A stretch of 64,000 nt of DNA from Phragmites australis (lineage: Eukaryota > Streptophyta > Magnoliopsida > Poales > Poaceae): NCBI RefSeq assembly GCF_958298935.1, contig NC_084943.1, positions 19,337,001-19,401,000 on the forward strand, in the 5' to 3' direction. Position 1 is the first letter of the stretch. Each line of letters starts with the position of its first letter. A model generated the notes under the pieces. That model ran no database searches. It saw only the letters and a list, made by a program, of their open reading frames with translations, and had not been told where the DNA came from. Shown piece by piece: positions 35,141 to 46,242 of this stretch. Position numbers and translations under genes: made by a program.

Positions 35141-37354
35141 ATGGTACAGCAAAAGTGTAGCTAAACACTAATTAAGATTATGCAACGTGTGCACTAAAGA
35201 TGGGTGAAAAACAATCTATCTTATCAATCAAACACACAATTAAAACAAAGCCCAAGATAGGAAGTGCACGTGCTAAAAAGTATCGCATTTCTCCTAGTGA
35301 CAAATTCAATGAAGTCTGTGATTATAAGTGCTATGAAATAAGAACTGAACGCAGTTCAAGCCTTTCGTTGTTGCGCACTTTACAGCGCAAGCTCATGATG
35401 CGGTGTTTAGTGCTTAAAACCAATTGAGCAAGGAAGAATGTCTTAACCTAGATAAATAACAAAATATCTGATGACAACGAATATGACCTATTTTTAAGGT
35501 CAAAATGAACAAGTCCCAATAATACATGCACATGAAATTCTAGTTATTGTTTCTCCTCAACACTTGGCTATACAGATATACTTCTGGAGAACTGGAATTA
35601 CATTTACCCAGTCTCATCCCATAGCACATAAATAATGGAGTGGATAAAAATACAGAGACCGGTTCTCACAACAGGGAAAATGACACCAAATTCTGTTGTA
35701 CAATTAGTTCTACCAAAGCTAAAATTAAAGCAAGAAAATTTCTCCCAAATTTCGATGCACAATCAGTTCTCCCAAAAACCAAAAGCATGTAAATTTCTCA
35801 TAATGAATTGGTTAGAATCAAAAGTTCCATCTTTCTGCAGCCAAAACCACGAACAGGGAGGCAAACCACAAAATAGACGAGCCAAGAACGTACCTTTGAG
35901 GAGCAATTGTGGATCAAACAGGTAAGGATGGACAGAGGCATAACAGTCGGGTTCGCACTGGCTTCCCTGCGACTATGATAGTTGATGCCTTTGACCTATT
36001 TTACTGGTGCAAAAATATATCACAATATTGTGGCTTATCCAGATTGTGCATTGAGTCTAATGTGTAACATTGCGCTGATCTAACACATAAATTATGACCA
36101 ATAAGCTACATGGTGTATAAGTCTTCTGGAAATAGTAATGTAGTAAACTTGTTTAAGTCATATCTTCATTTTTATGATATTACTGCTTTCAGTGAATGCC
36201 TTTGCATCCAAGATATTACTCTGCTATGATGTATCTTGATCAAGTTGGTGGACAAAGATCACTTTATACAATGTTGTGATCATGACCAAATTGTATGATC
36301 TTACGGTATTACAGTACTAATTAGTAACTAGTGTATGCGTGCTTGCATCCATTTAAACAATTTGCACACCTGAAAAACAATCAGAAGGTGTTCCACAATG
36401 ATTTTTGATGTTTTATATTGTTGTCTTGACATTGGAATTGCATGTAAGAACATTTTGTGCATGGCCAAAATGTATGCAAGATATCTTTGCATTTCCATTA
36501 CGGGGTAATAAAAAATATTCTTTGATTAATGGAGCAAAAGAAATATTGCTAAGGTATTGCAAAGTGTGGCATACATTCCTTTCCTGGCAAAAAAAAAGTG
36601 GTTGGCAAAAGTGTAGTAAAATTTTATTTAGATGGCACCTACACCACACACAAACAAGTGTTTCCCAAGATGCTTATATGGTTGTGATCTTTTTAGGACT
36701 ATTCGTTGTGCATTGGAGAGAGCTTCTTGTCTTAAACCCCGCATTGACCCTAAATATTTAAGGGCCATCAAGTCCAATATGTGCTTCCTCAAGCAATGGA
36801 AGGTCCTCTATCTTGCATCCACAGTCCTCCTCCTAAATAATATATTACTTGTAAGTTTAGGTGTCTTGATCACCCACTCATCATAGAGACCTTCGTCGAC
36901 ACTATCAATTATCAAGGCCAACAAGAGCCTCTAGCGAACACTGCAAGCATGAAATCAAAGAAGTTATGAGAGACAGTCGGTTGCCCACCTGAGGCATTGT
37001 GCCCTGAGCAGTTGAGATTGGCCACTGTCATCATTGAAACTGGATGGCACAGGCACCAAAAACAGAGTCACCGGCATTTAGTTATTACAAGATTTATGTG
37101 TAGCATACACATCCAGGTATAGTCTATTGTGTGTAGTTAGCTTGCTAGCCGTTCACCATGCCAATATAGAGGTGGATTGATTAGGAGATTAAAGAAGGAA
37201 GGTCATAATCAAATTAACCAAGGAGTGGGTGTACATATGTATGCTTGTTCAATCATTGCAAGATCTTTGTGTAGCATACACATCCAAGTATGGACTATTG
37301 TGGGTAGCTAGTTTCATCAGACCAATATAGAGATGGATGTCAATATGGTAATCA
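35141..37354. repeat. Repeat mosaic, no gene recognised
   Basis: The segment 35400-35900 is duplicated at 44490-44945. A stretch near 36770-36930 resembles 4440-4620 outside the block. Two short related segments at 37080-37150 and 37230-37320 (GTGTAGCATACACATCCA) form an imperfect tandem pair related to 27450-27500. Open frames such as 36405-36761 have no domain. Confidence 0.5.
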
Positions 37355-37358
37355 GGCT

Positions 37359-37605
37359 ATGATGATGTTGCAATAGGGAGGTTATTGGATCCTGACCAAG
37401 CTGATCGGGAACAATCTCTAGAAAATGAAGAAAAGGATGAATTCCCAAAAGAATTCAAGGTAGCAAACTTTGAGTACATAGATGAGGCAAAGGCTTTGGC
37501 AGCAAAAGAGGAGGCACATACAAAAGCTGCAGTTGAAGCTGCAAACTTTGACAAAGCAAACTACTAGGATGAATTGTTGAGGTATAGATACAATGGACTT
37601 CAAGC
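37359..37605 (+). pseudogene. PICKLE-like (CHD3) exon fragment, copy 3
   Basis: This copy has the longest open stretch. It encodes LDPDQADREQSLENEEKD, then EFKVANFEYIDEAKALAAKEE and a run of Ala/Glu before ANFDKANY, where a TAG replaces the Trp codon expected in NYWDELL. It lies 3640 bases from copy 2 and is closest to the family consensus in the FKVANFEYIDE core. Confidence 0.65.
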
Positions 37606-37649
37606 TAACAAGAGTAAATATTTGGGTATTTTTTCACATCTTTACATTT

Positions 37650-38170
37650 TTCATGCATAGGGAAAAAATACAATACAATTACAAATCAATTTATGGAGTG
37701 GCCACATTGAAGTTTACATCTATGTCCACGACGCGTTCAAGCTCTTTAGCTATAAGACCTACAAATTTGGATTTTTCATTATTTCCCACAAAGACTTTTG
37801 CTCAAACAGATTATTGATAGAAGTCTCTAGAAATTCTAATGTCATAAACCTAAGAGTTGGGACTACATAGGTCTACTATGAGGTTTCTCACCATGCCAAT
37901 AAGCTACAAAAATATTTGGTTTGTTTTAGCCTCTTCCAAGGTCATCGTGGCAAAATGTGCTAACTAAATGTGTCTTCCAAAAGTGAATATAATAATAAGG
38001 AAATGTGTTACGCCACAATTGTGTTTGTGTGATAAACATTTGCACCACAATCGTGTTTGTGTGATAAACACGACCAACAAAAGGTCAAACTAGCCCATGC
38101 GCAATTTCCATTGAAGGTTTGTGTGATAAACATGTGACCATGAAAGCAGAGATCTAGAACTTGTAACACT
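37650..38170. repeat. Shared repeat blocks following the third PICKLE-like copy
   Basis: The block holds GTGTTTGTGTGATAAACA twice in quick succession (about 38017 and 38053), plus AAAAGGTCAAACTAGCCCAT. It is related to 33230-33405 and 33990-34165. Confidence 0.6.
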
Positions 38171-38401
38171 TGTGTTCAGCTACCATGTGAGGACATGAGA
38201 ACCCAATTGTAAGAATATGGCAAAGCGAGACAATATGTTAAATAGAAGAGAACATGTACTCAAGAGGGCATCGATGGTAGAGATTGAAACATAGTCTTCC
38301 CTATTTTTATTCTTGTTGTCCATCCCACATGCCAAACCTGGTTTCAAAATTTGATGAGAACATTCATGTATGTATCTAGCCCCATCACACGGTACCAGAC
38401 T

Positions 38402-38629
38402 TTAAGTAATGTGACTAACCTTGTGCTTTCCAAAAGCATCAACATTGCTCTCTGCCTCAGCATCTGAAACATCTTGCCACAATAATGTAACAATGCTATT
38501 GTATTCATCTAATGGGGTGCCCTCAAGTAACTCATTAGAAGCAGGTTTTAACTTGTGTTTACACAGATGTATTACCCTGTCTGCAAGTTCAAAAGATGTT
38601 AGGGAGTTTCCATGAAACTCAAGCTGCAA
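38402..38629 (-). pseudogene. PDS5-like (cohesin-associated) exon fragment, best copy
   Basis: The minus-strand frame encodes 75 residues, including LEFHGNSLTSFELADRVI, CKHKLKPASNELLEGTPLDEY and SIVTLLWQDVSDAEAES. The spacing of the LA.RVI..C..KLKP and GT.L.EY..IV...QD motifs resembles helical repeats of plant PDS5 proteins, which regulate sister-chromatid cohesion. This assignment is from memory of short motifs. Only one exon is present, with no gene context, so it is a fragment. Confidence 0.4.
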
Positions 38630-39330
38630 AATTTGGGAGAACTATGTTTTCAATGGGAAAACCATATGGATGAAAATTACATGCACTTCCTTTTAAACAT
38701 TATGAAGCAGTGTGTGGAAACCGTCTCCTTATTACAAACATCATTATGGTTTCCATACAGTAGATAATGTGTATGTTATGGATGACTCAGACTGAAATAA
38801 ATTAAAATAAAGTGAACGAGAAGATAATGTTAGTGTGTGGTGCAAATGGTAATCATGCCCTCATAACCACAATGATGAGTAATAATAGTTTGGTTTATTT
38901 CCACATATTTTGAGGAAAGAAATTGCGAGAAATTTAGCAGGTAAATGTGTCTGCTACAAATATCTATGAGAACCAGGAAATGCATTGGACAAAGATCATC
39001 CCTTCAACCTTTTTAGGGAAATTGTGATTGACTATACAAAGTAAATGTGTCTAACTAAAAACAACAAGAGAACAAGAAAATGTATTGTGCCATAATAGTA
39101 TTTGTGCATTAAACACCGGCAAGAAAGGTCCAAAACTTGTGAATGTGCGATTCAGTGTGCATTATGTCATTATATTAAAGCATAGATCCAAACTATGATG
39201 TAGGATTTCCTCAAACTAACATCAAGGTTAAGAACTTAAGATTTAAGATTGAGAAAAATCATAGAATGCTACTTCGAATATTGCATGTTCAAGAAATATG
39301 ACTCCAAAGGATGCAATCTTTTCCCAAAGT
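38630..39330. repeat. Dispersed duplicate of 34430-35140
   Basis: See 34430-35140. Both copies follow a PDS5-like exon fragment, so at least 950 bases were duplicated together. Confidence 0.65.
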
Positions 39331-40369
39331 GTAAATACCATTTTGGCCTGCTAATCATTTTTCATCAAACATAGGCACTTTATCACTTCCAAAATGACCG
39401 CACTGCCCCTTGGTGCACCAGGGACCTTGATGAACAATGTGGCATGGTGGCAACCAAAAGACCATCGACAGACGAAGTTGTGCCACTTTTCCCTTTTGCA
39501 AGTGTGGAGGAGGTTGTGCCTCTAGCACAGGTGTCACCGGCAAATTGTCCTGGATCTTCCTAGGACCATGAGGATTAAAGAGATCTTACGGTATGAGTTG
39601 TTGTGTTGGTTGCAGGACATATTGTAATGGTGAACAGAGCACTAAAGACAATGTCGCTTATCGCATCCCCTCAATGGTGACCCCATGTGACATGTGGCAT
39701 TCGCCTTCTCCTAAGGTGCTCACGCATCACGTGGTCTTAAAAGGCTTGTCATGAGAAATTGACATGCTTAATGGGCATTCCTCATTCAAGGACCACATAA
39801 TTTTTAGAAGAATCAATTTTACACCCTCGAACTCTCAAGGAATTCAAAATTTCACCACAAGCTAACAAACTATCTGCTTTCCATTGTGGTTGTGGTACTC
39901 TAATAGAGGGCTCATAAACAAGCCCTCCCCCCCCCCCCCCTGGCGTGAGGATGATAAATTTGGCCAAGATACAATTCAAGATTGAGAAACAAAAGAATTT
40001 GAGGGATTGAAGTTTTAAAAAATGAGCACAAGAATAGAAACTGAAGGGTAGTTTGGGAGAAAATCTTGTGGAAGAAGGTCTAGGGTTTAGGGTTTGTTGA
40101 TATTTTACTCTCTCTAACCTCTTATTGATCTATCTCCATTTTTATGCTTATGTCTTTGGCATCTTTTTGCTTTAGGTATATGATGATAGAATGCAAGTAT
40201 GCAACAAGCGAAGAATAGGGCCTACTCCTTCTATTTATTTCTGGAGACCAATCATATGTCTCTTCAATATGCAGCGAGCTAAAGTCTTGTGGACGCAAGG
40301 GCCAGACCACTGCCACACAACACGATTATGTTGCTTCCCTAACATCATGGGTAATGGCGAACCCCTGCT
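39331..40369. other. Intergenic, no gene seen
   Basis: This stretch holds a run of about 16 cytosines near 39925-39940 and otherwise unremarkable sequence. Confidence 0.35.
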
Positions 40370-41340
40370 CATGCATTTGCAAGGGGCTCGCCGTTGGTGA
40401 ACAACAAGTAAGCTACCCATAATAGCCCAGACATGGATGTGTATGCTACACATAAACCTTGTGATATCTGAACAAGGATACACATATAGTCTAACTCGTC
40501 GATAAATCTGATTTCTACCTTTGTTCTTGTATTTCTTGATCCATTCATCTCCATATTATCATTGTCAATAGCTACATATAAGTCATGTAGAATTTTTTTA
40601 CTCTGGATTCAAAATGGAAATGGCATGATGTTACCTTTCGCATAGATCCTCAAACTCAAAAACATTCACCATGGACCAATCCAATCCAACCCCAACCTCC
40701 TCCTCATTCTCATCATTCTCTTTCTCCTCTAATATTTTAGTGTTGCTCATCTCTTATTGATCTAGGTATATGACGCTGGAATGCCAGTTTGCAACAAGTA
40801 AAGAATAGGGTCCACTCCTTCCACTTATTTTTGTAATGCCAGTCATCCACCTCTTCATCATGCAACAAGTTGAACTCATGTGGACACAAAGAGCTAGACC
40901 CACTGCCACACAGCTCGATTGCTTTGCTACTCCAAAGCTGTGTGCCTCCACAAGGGCTTGCCGTTGGTGAACAACTAGCATGATACCCACAATATCCTAG
41001 ACCTAGATGTGTATGATACACATAAACTTTGTGACATTTGCACATATAGTCCCACTTATTGGTTAATTTGACTTCTACCTCTGTTCTTTGATCTCTTGAT
41101 CCATCCATCTCCATATTGGCATGGTCAATAAGAACATTCATCATGCAACAAGTTGAACTCATGTGGACGCAAAGAGCCAGACCCACTGCCACACATCATG
41201 CAACGCCAGTCATCTGCCTCTTCATCATGCAACAAGAATATCCATTTTGGATGTTTCAGAGCAACATTTATTTGCAAGATGTGTATGTTGAACTCATGTT
41301 GCTCCGAAGCATCCAAAATGGAAATGGCATGATCCAAAAG
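40370..41340 (-). repeat. Inverted, internally repeated counterpart of 27180-27510
   Basis: On the minus strand, 40740-40370 follows the order of 27200-27510 (GAGAAAGAGAATGATGA, GGTGAATG, AAAGGTAACATCATG, GGATCAAGA, ATATGTG). The 41160-40970 part is a second inverted copy. In addition, a segment with CATGCAACAAGTTGAACTCA and GTGGACGCAAAGAG-type sequence occurs at about 40857, 41143 and, in part, 41225. I recognise no protein family. Confidence 0.6.
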
Positions 41341-43625
41341 GGATCGATGATGTCCTAAGAGGAGAGTGAATTAGGACACCTAAAACTAATCAGCTCCAAA
41401 AAAAACTTCACAAGATAAACCTAAATCAATTTCTATCTAAAAGTCCTATATATTTATCTAGTGTGTCTATTCTACCGCTCAAAAGGGTTTACAACCTATA
41501 GCCAATCCTAGCACACTACTCTAGGAAGGTAAATACGCAAAGGTAATTTGCAATAATGTAAATGCGGAAAGATAAAGAAGGTAGAGAGAACAAACTCGGC
41601 ATAAATGACTTTTATCCTGTGGTGATGATGGAATACCACCCTTAGTCCACATTGGTGTAGCCACTAGGCTATTGCTCCAGGTTGGCCCCCGGTCATGACC
41701 CTTGAGCCACCTAGGACACAAGTAGGTTGAGCCACTAAGCCACAAAGGCAAGGCTCACCACATGCCACTCTTCCGGTCACTTTCCACTATCTTCACTTCA
41801 GAGCTTGACCCAGCAAGGAAAGGTTCTCCGTGTCCCCATACAAGCTTCTTGCCACAGCTTCACACGAAGCCGAAGGGTCGACAAGCTTGAGCCACAAAGG
41901 CTCACGGTGCCGGCGAGTCACCAAGACTCCAAGGCACTGGCGTACCACTTTGTACAAGGTAGGATCACTATTAGATCCCTTCTCTAGTAAGCAATACATA
42001 ACAACAACTCTCTCTAGGACTAATAGTACTATTCACTTTCTAATCTTGTGCTAATTGCCTTGGATGATCACTTTTTAGCATTTTGATGGTTTGGATGTCT
42101 CCTCAAGTGTATGTGAGTTTCTCCAGACTCCAGCACACTCAAATGACCGAATGGTGGGGTATATATACCCTCAAGGCCGCTAACTAGCCGTTGCTCCAAC
42201 GATCACATTTTTTGTGAACGTCGGATGATCCGGTGTGCACCTGCTCCAAACATCGGACCATCCGGTGTGGATCATCCATAGAAACTAGCCGTTAGAGCCA
42301 CAATTACTCCGGTGACGCCTTCCAGATCTGCGCTGGACCATCCAACATGTATAAATCCTTTTTTCCAATGAGCACAAGAATTCCCTCTGGACTTTGCTCC
42401 GGTGAATTCTCCAACATGCACAATTTGAAGTGCCGGATCATCCAACGTGTGGAACACTTGAACTTCAACTTCTGGAATGCTCTGGCATACACAACTTCTT
42501 CAATCACCATATTATCCGATGTGTACAAATGCTCAGAGATAAAAAAAAAACTCTTACATGTACAATTCCTCCATTGCCAGATCATCCGGAGTGTATATAT
42601 TTCTTGGGATTTGTCCAATTCAATTCAATCTTTGTCCTAGCTTTGGTGGCTTCTTCATGTGTTGCATCCATGAGATATACTAAAGTATATACTTGATAAA
42701 TATATCAGTCACATTGATTATATTGTCATTAATTACCAAAATCACATACATACTCTAAAAGGGTCATGTTTGCTACAATATCCCCTTTTTGGTGATTGAT
42801 GACAACACAACCAAAGAAAATGCCCAATAATAAATGATACCAATCGTAAAGCGCACAATGCATTACCTCTTTGTTTGGATGCATGGTAAGAACAACTAAT
42901 GATACCAATTGTAAGGGAAAGATCCCATATTTGTCATATCTTATTCGAACCTTCACTTTGTCCCCTTTTGTTGTGACTGTTATGGAGACAATTCTCCCTC
43001 TTTCTCTATCTCCACGATCTCCCTTGATCGACCCATGCAAGCTCTCCTAGCATTGCATGCTTCTTGCCTTGATATCACTTGTAATCGTTCCATACACGCT
43101 TCTTGCATCATGCTTCTCCCTTTGTCAATAATTTTGCATCTTGCTTTGATCGCCAAAATTCTCTCTTTTTGTCAATAATCGTGTCCCAGAAAGACTACAA
43201 ACATTTGTTGAACTCAAGGGAAAATGTTAGAGCACTAGGGAGAGAATTTCATAAATTATGATCCATTTGCATAGTACCACTTGTGATGTGAAAGGGTTAT
43301 GTGGATAACATTTGAAATAAAAAGATGGATCACAATTCATGAAACTCGCATGATATGATCTAAACTCCCCATATATGTGCATATACATATGATGAGACCT
43401 ACTTGAGACTACCACTTGTAGGTGTGTAACATATGCACAACTAGACAATATGTCAAGATAGAAAGTTTAAGCCATATTATGTATGGAGATAGCTTAGAAG
43501 ATTAAATGAATTGATAAAGATATCACTTGAAAAATATATTAGTCTTAAAATCATAATCCATAGGATATGCTCCCTCTAAATCATAACCCATAGGATATAC
43601 TCCCTCAAATCTCACTCTTGTTTCC
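41340..43625 (-). mobile_element. Copia retrotransposon, 3' LTR and 3' internal fragment
   Basis: The LTR (41340-42777) aligns along its length with those at 46243-47817 and 50926-52507, and ends TGCTACA. Beyond it, AAAAAGGGGATAT on the minus strand is the polypurine tract, followed by 3' internal sequence like that next to 47817. Internal similarity stops near 43625, where gypsy LTR sequence begins, so the 5' part and 5' LTR are missing. The LTR's own outer edge is degraded. Confidence 0.75.
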
Positions 43626-43629
43626 TTCC

Positions 43630-43985
43630 AGGTGCACCATGAGGTGATAGCGAGAATGTGGGATGGGTAGCAGCACGTTTTCTGCACGTTCACCTTCACC
43701 CTTTGTTTATTTGTTGTAATGCCTACTTGGTGTTCTTCGGATGCTATATGTTGTATGGCATCTCGTTGTGGAGAACTTGGTTGTATGGTCGAGGCATGTT
43801 CCTCGTTTGCTAGTATTATTATTGTTGTTAGTGTGATGTTATTAATATATATCTCTCTCTGTTTTGAGGTGATCAGTTAAACCTCTAGTTATATGGGAGG
43901 TGCTGCTGAAATTTTCTTGTTTGGCAGGCCTATAGGTAGTTTAGTAGCGCTCCGGGCTTGTGGCAGTCCCCGGGGTGTTATAAGG
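43630..43985 (+). mobile_element. 3' end fragment of a gypsy-type LTR
   Basis: The sequence matches the usual 3' part of such LTRs and ends CCCCGGGGTGTTATA, like the GGGTGTTACA ends expected for this group. It is joined directly to the truncated copia element on the left. Confidence 0.5.
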
Positions 43986-45637
43986 TACCTGCAAGAGTTG
44001 AGCATGCACTTGTCCTCGGTCTACCATCAAGGGGAGGAAGGCACCATGATGATGGAATCCATCACACGGTCACAATGGCAAGATCGACGACGGGACAGTG
44101 GCTACTGGAGCTGAGGAAGAAACTCAGCATGGGCTTGATTGAAGCAGGGAAGCGGCAGGGTTGAGAGGGAAATCATCTCAGAAGCTCCATGCAGTGTCAA
44201 TCTGAGCTTCTAAACGGCTCAGGGACAGTGGATTCATCTGAGCTAGCCATGGTAGTTGAAGCAGAGGCCGCGCCGGTGTTGGCAGTTGAGGGGAAGAGGA
44301 GCTGACAAGGAGCTCTACAATCGTTCAAAAAATGAAAATGATTAAAAGAGACCAAAATGGCCAAAAAAAATCCATGTGGCAACAAAGAGAGTGGAATTTT
44401 GGCGAATCCCAAGTCGAGGGTGGCAATTTGGTGAAGTCCATTGTAGAGAATTGCAAAAAATAAAAATAAAAACTCAGCTCATGGTATCATGTCCAGTGCT
44501 TAAAACAAATTGTGCATGAAAGGATGTTTTAACCTAGATCACAAAATCACCAATGGTAATGAATATGTCCCCGTTCTTTTAAGATCAAAATGAGCATGTC
44601 CTATTAGGATAGGCAAAGTTCCAGTTTCTATTTCTTCTCAATAGTCAACAGTAATAAACTAAAGATTGTATCCTGGGTTATACAGATATACTTCTGGACA
44701 ATTGGACATACATCTAAACTAAAGAATGGAGTGGACAGAAAGGCAGAGACTGGTTCTTCCAATAGGGAAAATAGCACCAAATTCCGTTGCACAATCAGTT
44801 CTACAAAAACCAAAAGCACACAAATTTCTTATGATGAATTGTATGAGACAAGAACATGATTTAGCAAACCTAATCACGCATTAAGAGTTCATCTTTGGTG
44901 GAAACCACAAAATTGTAGCGCCAAGATCGTACCTTTGATTGGGGGGAAGAGGCCGATCTATCAGGCAACGATAGCGGCTGCTGGTCCAGGCATGGTGGCC
45001 GGTAGGGGGCATCTGGAGTGAGCATAGTGTCTAAGTGAGTGCAGAGGGCATCGATGCTAGGTGCTTACCCCCACACCTTCCAAGGCAAAATGCTCCGCGA
45101 CAGACAGATCAATCATGGGGAGTCCCTGGCACCATCCACCTCCGTTGGCTGCATCTTCAATCGCGGGAGCACGCAGATGCCAACAGCGAGGGTGGAAGCA
45201 GCAATGGCTGGGGGCGGCGAGGTGGTCAACGGAATGGCTTGATCATAGGAGGGAAAGAGGCGGCAGTGACAATGGACGGTGCGGGGCCGAGAGGATCCGA
45301 GAGAGAAGGGATCTATTTGGGACTTGGGAGACACAGCATGGGGCACTAACACATAGGCCCATGAGGGGAAGAATGTGTTTCTCTAGATTTTGCATAATTG
45401 CATTCATTCATTGGATAGCTAAGCACTGAATACTTGCCAAATTAATTAAGAAATGGCAGAGTTATATTGAGGATTAGGGTTTAATAATTACTTAGGGATA
45501 CGGTTGGGAGGTGGTCAGGAGGATCGCTGGAGCCCGATCTCCGAGGGATGGAAGGACGTGGGCAGACGAGGTAGACGATGAGGAGAACAAGGTTGGAGCG
45601 ACAAACCAGCTACCAAAGCAGATGGTAGGATAAAGAG
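43986..45637. repeat. Resumed repeat mosaic
   Basis: The segment 44490-44945 duplicates 35400-35900 (shared TTATACAGATATACTTCTGGA, ATGGAGTGGA, GAGAC.GGTTCT). The rest, including a GC-rich part at 44950-45350 with short open frames, has no recognised function. Confidence 0.5.
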
Positions 45638-46242
45638 AAATTCTACTATATGCCATCGAATAAGGACCGGTTCTAAGATTCACCATCGAATAACTCTTGT
45701 TTACTTATATGCCATTGAAAAACATGTTTTCTTCCTCATATGCCATCCCCACCGTTAGACTAGCTGTTTTTCTCCATTAGACGAGGTAAAAAGACCATTA
45801 TGTCCTTTTCACTTATGCCATCCATTGCAGCCATAGCCAATCTAAGCATCATGGAGGCGGGTAACAATAGGGGAACAATGGGCTCGGGGCACACAGCATC
45901 AAGGGCGACGATGAGCTCCGCGTCTAGTGCCTCACAAAAATCCACATCCAGGATGTAGGGGAGCAGCTCGGCCACCGCATCCAAGGCGTCAGTGCAGACG
46001 AGCAGGGTGTCGGAGGCAGTGCGGCAGCATCAGGTGACGGAGGTAGTGCGGTTGCATCGAGCGGCAGAGGCATTGGCGGCAACGCGGGGATTCATCAATC
46101 AAGGGTTCACGGGTTTGGGAGGCCATGTAGATGAGTTCTGTGGGAACGAAGCGAATAGGAGTCGTCCAGCTTGAATCAATTTCTCGTCCTTGGTTATACG
46201 TGTAGTCAAGGGTAGTCTCAATTTTTTTTGAAAATTTGATGG

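Noticed and set aside
36405..36761. 118-residue open frame
   Set aside because: It lies in repeated mosaic DNA; related sequence at 30.84 kb is not open, so coding is unlikely.
39920..39942. Cytosine run as a possible quadruplex element
   Set aside because: It is a simple homopolymer with no phased G- or C-tracts around it and could vary by sequencing error.
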